Positions 52,982-60,957 of a DNA stretch of 64,000 nt are shown piece after piece. Source of the DNA: Ferruginibacter paludis (GTDB taxonomy: Bacteria > Bacteroidota > Bacteroidia > Chitinophagales > Chitinophagaceae); NCBI RefSeq assembly GCF_030409685.1, contig NZ_JAUFQJ010000008.1:372001-436000 (forward strand), given 5' to 3'. The notes under the pieces were generated by a model, which was given only the letters and a program-made list of their open reading frames with translations, made no database searches and was not told where the DNA came from. A program made the position numbers and the translations under genes. Within the stretch, counting starts at the first letter, position 1, and each line of letters starts with the position of its first letter.

Positions 52982-53983
52982 CTAATTCTGCGATGTTTTA
53001 GTAAGTCTTTTAAGTATGGCTTTTTTAATCATTGCAACTACTTCAACTTTGGGGTCTGCAATTTCTGCAATTCTATATTCTATTGATGACCCAATAACCT
53101 GAGTTGCTTCCTCAAGTGACAATTGATAATCTTGTTGAAGCCAATCAAGCAGTCCTTTTGTCGCTATCTTCAAAGCATTATCCAAAGTGGTGTCCAATCC
53201 CACTGCCATGAAATACGTTTCATCTTCAATTCTTGGAAATTCAAGTTTTACTTTTTTATCTTTAATTAATTGCACAGTAAACCCGATATTCATAGAAGTT
53301 TCAAGTGCCGTTAAGTTTATTTCACCATCACCCTGAGCAGCATGTCCATCTCCCATATACAATAAGGCACCTTCGTGAAAGACTGGCAAATAAAGTTTTG
53401 ATGATGTCGTTAAACGGCTGAAATCAAAATTTCCTCCATAGGGACCTGCATCTGTAGAGGCTATTGCACTATCACTGGGTGCTACGCCTACGTCTCCAAG
53501 AAATGGATTTAAAACAATGTAAAAGTTATGCAGATGATCGTATTTTACTTTTGGTGACCCCGTCATATTATTTAAATCGAGCTCCCATTCAGATGGTATA
53601 AATGAATCCTTGAGTAGATTGATATTGTCTGGCAAGCTTCTGGGAACGAAACGTACCAGGCTAATAGCACTAGGCCGGTTAAGGGCTATATTGGTGAATG
53701 TTATAACCAAAATATCTCCCTTTGAAGCACCTCTGATATAGAAAGGGCCCGTCAAAGGGTTTACACTTTTTCCGTCGGTTGCTTGTTTTCCATTTTTATC
53801 AATGCCAAAGGCATCAACACTTTCCGTGTAAATCGTGTCTCCTGGTGATATACTCAGCGCCGGTTTCGTTTCAGGCGAGAAAGTTCCGTAAAAAGTAGTT
53901 GGGTAAAAATCAATGCTCTTTTTATTTTGTCCAAAGGTTATTTGTGATAAAATCACGAGAAGGAAAACAAAGTATTTTTTCAT
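52982..53983 (-). CDS. Secreted acetamidase/formamidase family protein
   Basis: 333 residues from the ATG at 53983, which begins a signal peptide ending TFGQ; the longer frame to 54070 would run through the hairpin at 54029. Family landmarks: SPGDTIYTESVDAFG, NPLTGPFYIRGASKGD, DNHAGPYGGNFDF-like DAGPYGGNFDF, and LYMGDGHAAQGDGEI with the histidine and acidic residues of the metal site. Family enzymes hydrolyse short-chain amides to acid and ammonia. A secreted form suggests periplasmic action. The dioxygenase gene lies upstream on the same strand, separated by the hairpin. Confidence 0.85.
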   Translation of the reverse strand: MKKYFVFLLVILSQITFGQNKKSIDFYPTTFYGTFSPETKPALSISPGDTIYTESVDAFGIDKNGKQATDGKSVNPLTGPFYIRGASKGDILVITFTNIALNRPSAISLVRFVPRSLPDNINLLKDSFIPSEWELDLNNMTGSPKVKYDHLHNFYIVLNPFLGDVGVAPSDSAIASTDAGPYGGNFDFSRLTTSSKLYLPVFHEGALLYMGDGHAAQGDGEINLTALETSMNIGFTVQLIKDKKVKLEFPRIEDETYFMAVGLDTTLDNALKIATKGLLDWLQQDYQLSLEEATQVIGSSIEYRIAEIADPKVEVVAMIKKAILKRLTKTSQN

Positions 53984-54028
53984 TTTTTTAAATTTTAGCC
54001 TACCTATTTCATATCGATGTTTTCCTCC

Positions 54029-54106
54029 GCCCTGGTTCGTGGCACACGAACCATTCTTTGTGATAACCATAAAGCCGTTGATGATTCGTGTGCCACGAAC
54101 CAGGGC
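54029..54106. repeat. Long hairpin: 22-base perfect inverted repeat of nested palindromes
   Basis: Arms at 54029-54050 and 54085-54106 are exact complements around a 34-base loop. Each arm is itself nearly palindromic (GGTTCGTG, GCA, CACGAACC in the left). It sits between the dioxygenase stop and the acetamidase start. There is no T-run, so it is more like a REP/attachment-type palindrome or an mRNA-processing hairpin than a terminator. Confidence 0.8.
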
Positions 54107-54126
54107 ATATAGATTTCTTTAAAATT

Positions 54127-55020
54127 TTACTTGTCTTTTAAATATACTTCAACAGGAGTTACCGTTGCACCCCATACACTTGTTATTGTTAGTTTAGTGT
54201 CGCCAGAAGATAATAATTCAAATTGTAACGAGTCATGGCTTCCGGCGGGTTCTCCCGGATATTCAAATGTATTGTTTCCAATGTATCTATAATTCTCTCC
54301 AAATACTTCATTTTTTACCCATAAGTCGTTGTCTTTTTTAAAGAGTTCCTTTTTATTTTTGAGGTCTTTGATATTAGTATAAATACCTGTTAATTTATCA
54401 ATAGCAACTGCTTCGGCCGCCAAAGTAAGCGACATACTTATATCATATACCATTTTTTTTGTGCCATCTTTTAAACTTTGAACTTTTAGTATTCGTCTTT
54501 TGGAGTTTGGTGAAGATGCAGCAACATCTTTTGCAATATATTTGTCGCCTGCAAAATACAATTGCGTCACCAAAGGCTGGTAGCCTTCTGCTGTAATAAT
54601 CAAATGAAAATGCGCCGGCCTGAAGTTATTTCCACTGCCATAAGGCACAGGTACAATAGTATTGAATGAATAATTTCCCTTATCGTCTGAAAATGTCGTA
54701 CCTCTAAAACGAAATTCAGCAGAGGTATTATCATACTGTCCTTTATTGTCGCAATGCCACAATTCAACTTTAGCATTTTTGTAGGGTGTTATACAATCGT
54801 TGTGTTTGATTACACCACTTAATTCAATTAAAGTACCTTGTTCCCCCTTAATGACAAGGTTATTGCGGACAGGACTATTGGGCCTGTAATAAGGTCCAAG
54901 AATGTCAGAGGTGGTTTCACAGTCGCCAATAAAATGTTTGCCATCAAATTTTATAAAACCTGAGGCAGAAATTGCTACAACTGAAAGTCCGGTGTTAATT
55001 AAAAAGTCTCTTCTTTTCAT
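54127..55020 (-). CDS. Intradiol ring-cleavage dioxygenase, exported
   Basis: 297 residues. The N-terminus KRRDFL followed by a hydrophobic stretch is a twin-arginine-like signal. The core has the intradiol signature: LGPYYRP, then WHCDNKGQYD (Y96), TIVPVPYG (Y127) and RPAHFHL (H137, H139), the four Fe(III) ligands of catechol and protocatechuate dioxygenases. The C-terminal 100 residues are an added domain of unknown role. Expected reaction: cleavage of a catechol between its hydroxyls. Secreted intradiol enzymes are thought to act on plant-derived aromatics. It precedes the acetamidase gene on the same strand. Confidence 0.85.
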   Translation of the reverse strand: MKRRDFLINTGLSVVAISASGFIKFDGKHFIGDCETTSDILGPYYRPNSPVRNNLVIKGEQGTLIELSGVIKHNDCITPYKNAKVELWHCDNKGQYDNTSAEFRFRGTTFSDDKGNYSFNTIVPVPYGSGNNFRPAHFHLIITAEGYQPLVTQLYFAGDKYIAKDVAASSPNSKRRILKVQSLKDGTKKMVYDISMSLTLAAEAVAIDKLTGIYTNIKDLKNKKELFKKDNDLWVKNEVFGENYRYIGNNTFEYPGEPAGSHDSLQFELLSSGDTKLTITSVWGATVTPVEVYLKDK

Positions 55021-55109
55021 ATTTGTTATTTTAATGATTAAGTCTGTTATGGCATTGCCGCTAACACGTAAAACAGATGATATAACATTTTACCAACTCA
55101 AAAAATCCG

Positions 55110-55324
55110 AATTATAAATCAATGGATTAATGTTATCCATTTTGTATTGTTATTAAACAGGCAGGAATATTCTTAATCATGGGCAAATTATATAGAGTTA
55201 AGAATTGATTGCCGGAGATAAGGAGTAAGTGGCAAACAATGTACAATAAAAACAAACATCAAAATAAAACTTTAAGTAAACGTGCCTTTTAATTTGGTAA
55301 ACGCACAACCGCTTTAATAAAAGC
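55110..55324 (+). repeat. Left direct repeat flanking the rloC-like gene
   Basis: Two blocks match the right side of rloC in the same order: 55110-55155 (AATCAATGGATTAATGTTAT and on to TTTGTATTGT) equals 58060-58105 with about three differences, and 55194-55324 (GTAAGTGGCAAACAATGTAC; CGTGCCTTTTAATTTGGTAA; ACGCACAACCGCTTTAATAA) equals 58227-58357 with few differences. The spacing between blocks differs (right copy about 82 bases longer). Confidence 0.85.
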
Positions 55325-55333
55325 TCCCCCCAT

Positions 55334-55668
55334 TGGTGCAGGCATCTCTTCAAACAGTTGCACCCTTGCATTTGGCGCAAGGGTGCAGCGTTGGCAATGT
55401 GCGCCGGGCTATCCTTGTGCCATTGCAGGCTCTGCAAAGTAACACTTCCCAATAATTAACAGGCTTACTATTTTGTTTGCGCTGCTTTTATGATTGCCGC
55501 AGTGGGTGCATTATTATCGTTATCGCATTTGTTGTCTGGTACAAGCATGGCCTACTCACAATACCTTTGCTACCAAGCCAATGCAAGAGCCCGCTGATTG
55601 GAAGATTCCGCTTGGACCAAATGGGGCTTGGACCAAATGGGGCTTGGACCAAATTGGGGTTCTTATGC
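55334..55668 (+). repeat. Dispersed MITE-like repeat R1, copy F
   Basis: GGTGCAGGCATCTCTTCAAA, then TTGGCGCAAGGGTGCAGCGT, GCTATCCTTGTGCCATTGCA, AATAATTAACAGGCTTACTA, then TCGTTATCGCATTTGTTGTC and GGTACAAGCATGGCC. The tail is expanded into a tandem repeat at 55611-55659. It starts just after the left direct repeat of rloC. Confidence 0.75.
55611..55659 (+). repeat. Three tandem copies of a 16-base unit
   Basis: CTTGGACCAAATGGGG occurs twice exactly (55611-55626, 55627-55642) and a third time with one extra T (55643-55659). Other R1 copies end with a single related unit, so this is a local expansion of the element end. Confidence 0.85.
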
Positions 55669-55710
55669 ACTTTGTTTTGTTTTCCTTGTCGTTTAGTCTC
55701 TCATTTGAGG

Positions 55711-57984
55711 CTAAAGTTGTTCATTCATCATTAGTTCGTAATGCTCTTTACCAATTGACTTGAATATTTCGATAAATACATCAAATAATATTTGAGGTTG
55801 CTCATTAATAATTTTTTGGTAATAGACACTATCTAATGCTGTAATCTTGTGGCTTTCATCATTAATAGTTGATATAAACGCACACTTTATATAGTAAGAT
55901 GGGTCATTGTGATTGTCATTAAAAAGAGAAGCCCAAGAGTCTTTTCCATATCCTATAAAGTTCACATAACTCTCAATTACTCTTCTCATTGAATTAGCAA
56001 TTACAATGTTCAAAGAAGTAGTTGTTGGAATGTTTGCCTTTAAATCCTTAATCGTGTTCCAGAGCAACGAATAGTCATCATAAATAGTTTTATTATGCTC
56101 TCCTTTAACAGAAGTCTTATTGTTAATCTTAGTTATTCTAAGATGCCAATAGTCAGTGCAAATTGGTCGCTTGTCAAAAGATACTTCTTTGTAGAAATAT
56201 AGGTTGTGGGTTAAGATAAACACTTGAGATATACTGTCGTTTTTAAGCAGTTTTTTGTCTGGCTTAGGATTGTCACCTTTTCTTAAAATTAAATTATGAA
56301 TTAAAGTTGAGACAACAAACAACGCCTGACTATCCAAACTCGAAACAGGGTCGTCAATAACTATTATTTTCTTTTTGTTGCCGTTATTCTGAATGTCGTC
56401 AGTTCCCATACACAGTTGAAAAAAATACAAGAACGAAATAAAATTTTTCTCCCCTTCACTTAAACTCTTAAAAATCGGATTGCCAGCAGTTGCATTTTGC
56501 CGTTTCAAATAATATTGAGAAATATTATTTACTACATTCCTTTCATCAATTTCAAAACCGTCAAATCCAGTATTCTTTAAAATTAAGTTGATATTGTAAA
56601 CGGCTTCTCTTGTGTTTATAGTTTGGCTTCTTAATGTTTCAATTAATTGTTTGGATGCAAGAATCTTTGTCCTGTAGTCCGCAATTAAACTATTTGCCAA
56701 CAATGTTATGCGTTGATATTTTACTTCCTTTTTTGCAAGGTCATCAATTTCTGTCTTGCAGTTGGAAGCCATAAAATTCCAAATTTCCGAAATTAAATTT
56801 ATTCTGTTTGCATTTAACTCTGAAAAGATTTTATTGTTTTCATTTGACTTCTTAATTATGTCCGAAAGGTCATTTTTGAATGAATTAATTGAGACAATGT
56901 GTTTTCTTTCATTAGGGCTTTCAATTTTATCTGTAATTATTTTATTGTTACTACTGAAATGTTGTTGTAGATTAAAATAAACATTTGTAACTAAATTATC
57001 AGGATTGAATTCATTTTGGATGCTAATTAAATTTGCTAAAAACGATTCTGTTTTTTGTTTATAATTTGTTTGAAATGCAGCCAGTTCACTAATCTTTCCT
57101 TTGTAGGTCAAATCAAAATACTTATTGAATTGCTCCTTCAAATTTTCATCAATTGTTTCCTGCTGGCAAAATGGGCAAATGTCACCGGTTTTGTCAAGAA
57201 ATTGAATCCCCGTTTCAACCCAACTCCTTGCATTTAATTTCGCAATCAAAGCTGCAATATCTACATCTTCGTTACCGATAATAACTTCCTGTAGCAACTT
57301 TTCCAACTTTACTTCAATTACTCTTATTTCTTTGTAAAGAACAGATCTTAAGTTTTGACTGACTTGTTTGATTTCTTTTTCATAGAGTAGTTGATAGCGA
57401 TGAGTAAGTTGTGGGATCGTGAGAATTATAGTCGAAGGGTTTGCAAGTTTATTTTTTAGTTCCTGTAAATTATTCGGTTTACTACCCGAATGAGCTAAAC
57501 TAATTTTTGTGAACGTTGCGAATGAATTTCTTTGTCTCCAACAATGTTCTAATAATTTATTTTGCTGCTTTCGCCTTGCGGCTTCAATACTTTCAGTTAA
57601 AATTGTCTTGCTTGTTATTTGGTCGTCAAATTTAAGTATTGAATCTTCTTCATTTGCTATCTGGCCATCAATAATCGCATTAGCCTGATTTAAAGAAAAT
57701 ACACCCTTTAATACAGGATTTCTATTGAAATTTACTTCTGTAAAATTTTCGTCAAAGACTAGTATTTGCTGATTGGATTCAATATAGCCTGTCTGTGAAC
57801 AGTCATTAAAGTCCTGTGATTTAAGGCTTGTGTCAAGACTAAGATTGTATAGATATTTAACTATGGTCGATTTGCCTGAACCATTATATCCAAAGAAAAA
57901 ATTCACTTTTTTCAAATCAGGGATTTCCACACCATCTACACTGTCATAGGTTGCGATATTTTTTATCTTAAGTGTCTCTATCAT
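55711..57984 (-). CDS. rloC: RloC-type anticodon nuclease (ABC ATPase with zinc hook)
   Basis: 757 residues. N-terminal Walker A GYNGSGKST (32-40); long coiled coils broken by CPFC (270-273), a Rad50-like zinc hook; ABC signature LSEGE (508-512); Walker B IIVIDDPVSSLDS (540-552). This is the RloC/COG4694 architecture. In the C-terminal nuclease region, R667-x-x-x-E671 and H712 (SMRRVIESY; INDESHKI) could be the Arg-Glu-His triad described for PrrC and RloC, which cut or excise the tRNA wobble nucleotide to abort phage growth. PrrC needs a type I restriction system to keep it silent; none is adjacent, and RloC is known to act alone, in response to DNA damage. It is flanked by direct repeats, a sign of transfer. 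Lower GC than neighbours by eye. Confidence 0.85.
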   Translation of the reverse strand: MIETLKIKNIATYDSVDGVEIPDLKKVNFFFGYNGSGKSTIVKYLYNLSLDTSLKSQDFNDCSQTGYIESNQQILVFDENFTEVNFNRNPVLKGVFSLNQANAIIDGQIANEEDSILKFDDQITSKTILTESIEAARRKQQNKLLEHCWRQRNSFATFTKISLAHSGSKPNNLQELKNKLANPSTIILTIPQLTHRYQLLYEKEIKQVSQNLRSVLYKEIRVIEVKLEKLLQEVIIGNEDVDIAALIAKLNARSWVETGIQFLDKTGDICPFCQQETIDENLKEQFNKYFDLTYKGKISELAAFQTNYKQKTESFLANLISIQNEFNPDNLVTNVYFNLQQHFSSNNKIITDKIESPNERKHIVSINSFKNDLSDIIKKSNENNKIFSELNANRINLISEIWNFMASNCKTEIDDLAKKEVKYQRITLLANSLIADYRTKILASKQLIETLRSQTINTREAVYNINLILKNTGFDGFEIDERNVVNNISQYYLKRQNATAGNPIFKSLSEGEKNFISFLYFFQLCMGTDDIQNNGNKKKIIVIDDPVSSLDSQALFVVSTLIHNLILRKGDNPKPDKKLLKNDSISQVFILTHNLYFYKEVSFDKRPICTDYWHLRITKINNKTSVKGEHNKTIYDDYSLLWNTIKDLKANIPTTTSLNIVIANSMRRVIESYVNFIGYGKDSWASLFNDNHNDPSYYIKCAFISTINDESHKITALDSVYYQKIINEQPQILFDVFIEIFKSIGKEHYELMMNEQL

Positions 57985-58059
57985 ATTGGGGGTGTCATTT
58001 ACGCTTGCAGGGCAACACGTAGATCTATAATATTAGGTGCTATTTGTTAAAAAAAATTG

Positions 58060-58357
58060 CAATTGTAAATCAATGGATTAATGTTATACATTTTGTATTG
58101 TTGTTAGTACAATACGTTTTATAAATTGTCCGGTTTTGCCCATTTAAATTACACGTGGCTAAAACACATAAAAAAACGTGCAGGCCGCAAACGGACATAA
58201 ATATTTATAGTCATGGAAAAATGGTTTAGGGTTAAAAATTAAGTGCTGGATATTAGAAGTAAGTGGCAAACAATGTACAATAAAAACAAACACCAAAATA
58301 AAACTTTACGTAAACGTGCCTTTTAATTTGGTAAACGCACAACCGCTTTAATAAAAG
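58060..58357 (+). repeat. Right direct repeat flanking the rloC-like gene
   Basis: Partner of 55110-55324, about 3.0 kb away in the same orientation. The two matching blocks are 58060-58105 and 58227-58357. The unique insert between them includes a small GTGCAGGCCGCAAACGGAC region with no gene. Confidence 0.85.
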
Positions 58358-58404
58358 CCCTCAACGGTATGCCGTACAAGTGAGTGACACTACGATGACG
58401 CCCA

Positions 58405-58851
58405 ATGAAAACATACCCGGACAATACTGCATTTAAAACTTCTGGCTACGGCAAGGATGGCCGTTGTACTTCATCCAACGTTCCGGGTATGCTGTCAGGG
58501 CTTTTATTTGCTGAAAGTCGGCTCTCTTCTGCGTGTTGGAGGCTTTCTTTTGCTGCTATTGCCCTTTCTTTTGCTGCTTTTGCGTGCGCTTCCGCTGCTT
58601 TTGCGATTTCTTTTGCTGCTATCGCCCACCCTTTTGCAGCATGCAAGGCTGTTCCTGCTGCTTTTGCGCAGTCTTTTGCTGCTACCAGGATTTTTTCCGC
58701 AGCTACCGGGCTTACTTCCGCTGCTAACGGGCTTTCGTTTACTGCTTTTGTGGCTTCTTCCGCCGCTTTATTGGGGTGGCTTGCTGCCCTGGGAGCCCTG
58801 TTTTTTGCATGGTGGTTTCAGCCTGAGCCTGTTATAAAAAAATGCGGGTAA
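58405..58851 (+). CDS. Low-complexity heptad-repeat frame, doubtful gene
   Basis: 148 codons. From about residue 48 to 125 the frame is eleven degenerate seven-residue units (SFAAIAL, SFAAFAC, ASAAFAI, SFAAIAH, PFAACKA and so on), encoded by an imperfect 21-base tandem repeat. It ends in a hydrophobic segment (LLGWLAALGALFFAWWF). The opposite strand is also open over the repeats and reads as an Ala/Lys/Glu-rich helix (AAKEIAKAAEAHAKAAKERA), which looks more protein-like but has no good start upstream. Either strand, or neither, may be coding. Its position before the FN3-protein gene on the plus strand slightly favours plus. Confidence 0.3.
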   Translation: MKTYPDNTAFKTSGYGKDGRCTSSNVPGMLSGLLFAESRLSSACWRLSFAAIALSFAAFACASAAFAISFAAIAHPFAACKAVPAAFAQSFAATRIFSAATGLTSAANGLSFTAFVASSAALLGWLAALGALFFAWWFQPEPVIKKCG

Positions 58852-58978
58852 ATAAGGGTAAGCGCTGCTTGCGGCAAGGGTAAAACGTTACTTTGTTGAA
58901 CAGGCAGCCAATAATTATTACCCACGGCCTGTTAATACCACAACCCACAATTTGTGGCAAACGTAAAATTCAATTATT

Positions 58979-59596
58979 ATGAAGACTCAAAAAATCAACA
59001 TGAGTTTTGCTGCGTATGGCGATGCGGTTTTTGAACAAAAGGCACAGGCCATACTGAGCAGTATGACGAACAATCCTGCCTTTCCCAACCCCGTGCCTAC
59101 GCTGCAGGAGGTAACCAATGCCCTGGCACAATACAGTGCCGACCTGGTGGCAGCAGCCTCGCTTGACCGGACGGCTGTGGCCAGGAAAAACCAAAGCCGC
59201 ACCCTGCTGGAAAACCTGCTGCGCCAGCTGGGCATGTACATTATGTACGTTGCCAACGGAGACGCAGCCATCCTTACCAGCAGCGGCTTTACGCTGAGCA
59301 AGCTGCCGGAGCCCAATTACATTACCAACCCGGGCAATGTTACGTTGGCCAATGGCGTAAGCACGGGGGTAATGGAAGTATCGGTGGGTGCGGTAAAGGG
59401 CGCCAAAGGCTATGTGTACCAGATAGCCGCCGAAGAGCCTGTTACGGGAACTGAATGGCAAAGCACCAACAGCAGCCGCAGCAAATTTATCTATACCAAC
59501 CTGCAGCCGGGTAAACGCTACTGGGTAAGGGTGGCGGCCACTGGCAGCGGCGAACAGATTGCCTACAGCCCCGTGGCAAGCCAGTTTGTGCAGTAA
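58979..59596 (+). CDS. Fibronectin type III domain protein of a Bacteroidota-specific family
   Basis: 205 residues, no signal peptide. The N-terminal half is helical (KAQAILSSMTNNPAFPNPVPTLQEV, then SLDRTAVARKNQSRTLLENLLRQLGMYIMYVA), a conserved unit I recall in many uncharacterised Chitinophagaceae and Flavobacteria proteins. Residues 115-205 are one FN3 module (GYVYQIAAEEPVTGTEWQ; FIYTNLQPGKRYWVRVAATG). Function unknown. GC content and codon choice look higher than those of the rloC region upstream. A small helix-turn-helix gene follows 165 bases later. Confidence 0.75.
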   Translation: MKTQKINMSFAAYGDAVFEQKAQAILSSMTNNPAFPNPVPTLQEVTNALAQYSADLVAAASLDRTAVARKNQSRTLLENLLRQLGMYIMYVANGDAAILTSSGFTLSKLPEPNYITNPGNVTLANGVSTGVMEVSVGAVKGAKGYVYQIAAEEPVTGTEWQSTNSSRSKFIYTNLQPGKRYWVRVAATGSGEQIAYSPVASQFVQ

Positions 59597-59761
59597 CCCG
59601 GTTGATTGCCTTAAAGCTTTATTGATTGCAGGCTGGTTGTATTGACAGTCTGCATTTTGATAAAGCTTTTTACTTTCCGGAAAAATGAGTAAAAGTACGC
59701 ATTGACATTTTGAATAATATTTATTTCATTTGTATTACTTTTTTCACTAACCCATACATTT

Positions 59762-60001
59762 ATGAAATCAGATGCCGCTATCAGAAAGTTGATTGAACAA
59801 CGTACCCTGCCCCAGGGATTTTTAAAATGGATTACCGACCGGCATATTTTTGAATTTTTCGGCATCAGTCCGGACACGCTGAAAAACTGGCGCCGCCTGC
59901 GTAAAGTAACCTACAGCCGTTTTTGCGGTATTCTTTTATATGACGCCGAAGAGATGCTGGCGGAAATTGAAAAAGCGAAAGTGATGCGGAAGGCGCAGTG
60001 A
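59762..60001 (+). CDS. Small helix-turn-helix (MerR/excisionase-like) protein
   Basis: 79 residues. HIFEFFGISPDTLKNWRRLRKVTYSRFCGILLYDAEEMLAEIE has the order helix, turn, recognition helix, short wing and terminal helix of the excisionase/MerR-like DNA-binding fold found in many small Bacteroidota proteins. No recombinase or integrase is adjacent, so an excisionase role is unsupported. It may regulate the upstream FN3-protein gene. Confidence 0.65.
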   Translation: MKSDAAIRKLIEQRTLPQGFLKWITDRHIFEFFGISPDTLKNWRRLRKVTYSRFCGILLYDAEEMLAEIEKAKVMRKAQ

Positions 60002-60012
60002 TTTTAGCGGAG

Positions 60013-60228
60013 GATGGAACACGGATGACACGGATTGATACGGAGGAGGGCTGATTTTTTGTGTATACTGCATGGCAGAATTACCTATTTTAGAGCCGAA
60101 ACATCCGTTCTACCTGCTTTCATCCGCTATATAAGCGTTTTCGATTATATTACTTTTCACATCTGCACCAGATAGCTATATAAAAATCCGTTTTTCATCC
60201 GCGCCTTCCGCGTCATCAGCGTTCTATC
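60013..60228. repeat. Inverted-repeat element of the ACGGATG type
   Basis: Left end GATGGAACACGGATGACACG plus GATTGATACGG; right end, reversed, GATAGAACGCTGATGACGCG plus GAAGGCGCGGATG and AAAAACGGAT. The ends are imperfect inverted repeats about 35-45 bases long around about 140 bases with no frame. Similar CACGGATGA-type repeats are widespread in bacteria. It is unrelated to R1-R3. Confidence 0.6.
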
Positions 60229-60260
60229 ATTTAGTTCCGCAGCAATACTTAGCTCCATAA

Positions 60261-60292
60261 AAAAACCGCCTCAATATTGAGACGGCTGTTTT
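60261..60292. terminator. Bidirectional Rho-independent terminator
   Basis: CCGCCTCAA, TATTGAGACGG forms a stem with one mismatch, with AAAAAA before and TGTTTT after. It probably ends transcription from the FN3/helix-turn-helix genes. Confidence 0.65.
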
Positions 60293-60957
60293 ATACCATA
60301 ATCCTGAATGATTATATCTTTAGGAAAAACCTTTTGTATTTTTAACTGCGCTGATCTGGTACCCTCTTGCTCTTCCTCCTCTTTTCGTCCGTCATCGCTT
60401 GTATATACTATAAGTCCTAAACCATGCCAATAACCTAATGCGTTGGTTTTAAGCAGTATATAGTTTTGGTAGCCAGACTATTTTCCATTTTTAGGAAGCA
60501 AATGACATAAACTGGAATGTCAGCCGACAGAGGAAGCTGTTGAAGGATTGATTAGCTGTTTGGCTGTTTGTTGTGGATACTTTTTTATCGTGGGGCTTAC
60601 TTTACCTGAACTATAATTTGTTTGATTTTTATGATTTTGATGATTGGCCGTTTGGAGTACATTACTGCATCTTTAATTGGCACTGCATTCTTAATCCTGT
60701 TAATCATCGAACCCTTTCATTACGTTATGGCCCCGGTACAACAGCTCCCCTTTTTCGCACGCTGCAACTTCATTATCGTCTGTATTCATTTCCCTTCTCA
60801 CAATCTCATCCGCACTCCGGCATTGAAATCCGTCATTTACATAATCACAGGCTGAAGCAGTGTTGCCGGTAATTAGTTTTACAGCACCTTATTGCCGTTC
60901 TTTTTGTAACTTATCTAATTATTTTTTAAACTTCAAACCGGCAGTCAGGACTCTGTT
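60293..60957. other. Gene-free spacer upstream of the TPR kinase
   Basis: About 660 bases. Overlapping short plus-strand frames at 60573-60872 have irregular composition and no recognisable motif, so they were not called. No clear promoter box was found. Confidence 0.5.

Noticed and set aside
39978..55668. CRISPR array
   Set aside because: The repeats are hundreds of bases long, kilobases apart and separated by genes; no cas genes.
55711..57984. PrrC with a type I restriction-modification partner
   Set aside because: No hsdM, hsdS or hsdR in the window; the length and the zinc hook point to RloC.
60573..60872. Two overlapping short plus-strand frames upstream of the TPR kinase
   Set aside because: Irregular composition, no motif and no start context; they compete with each other.
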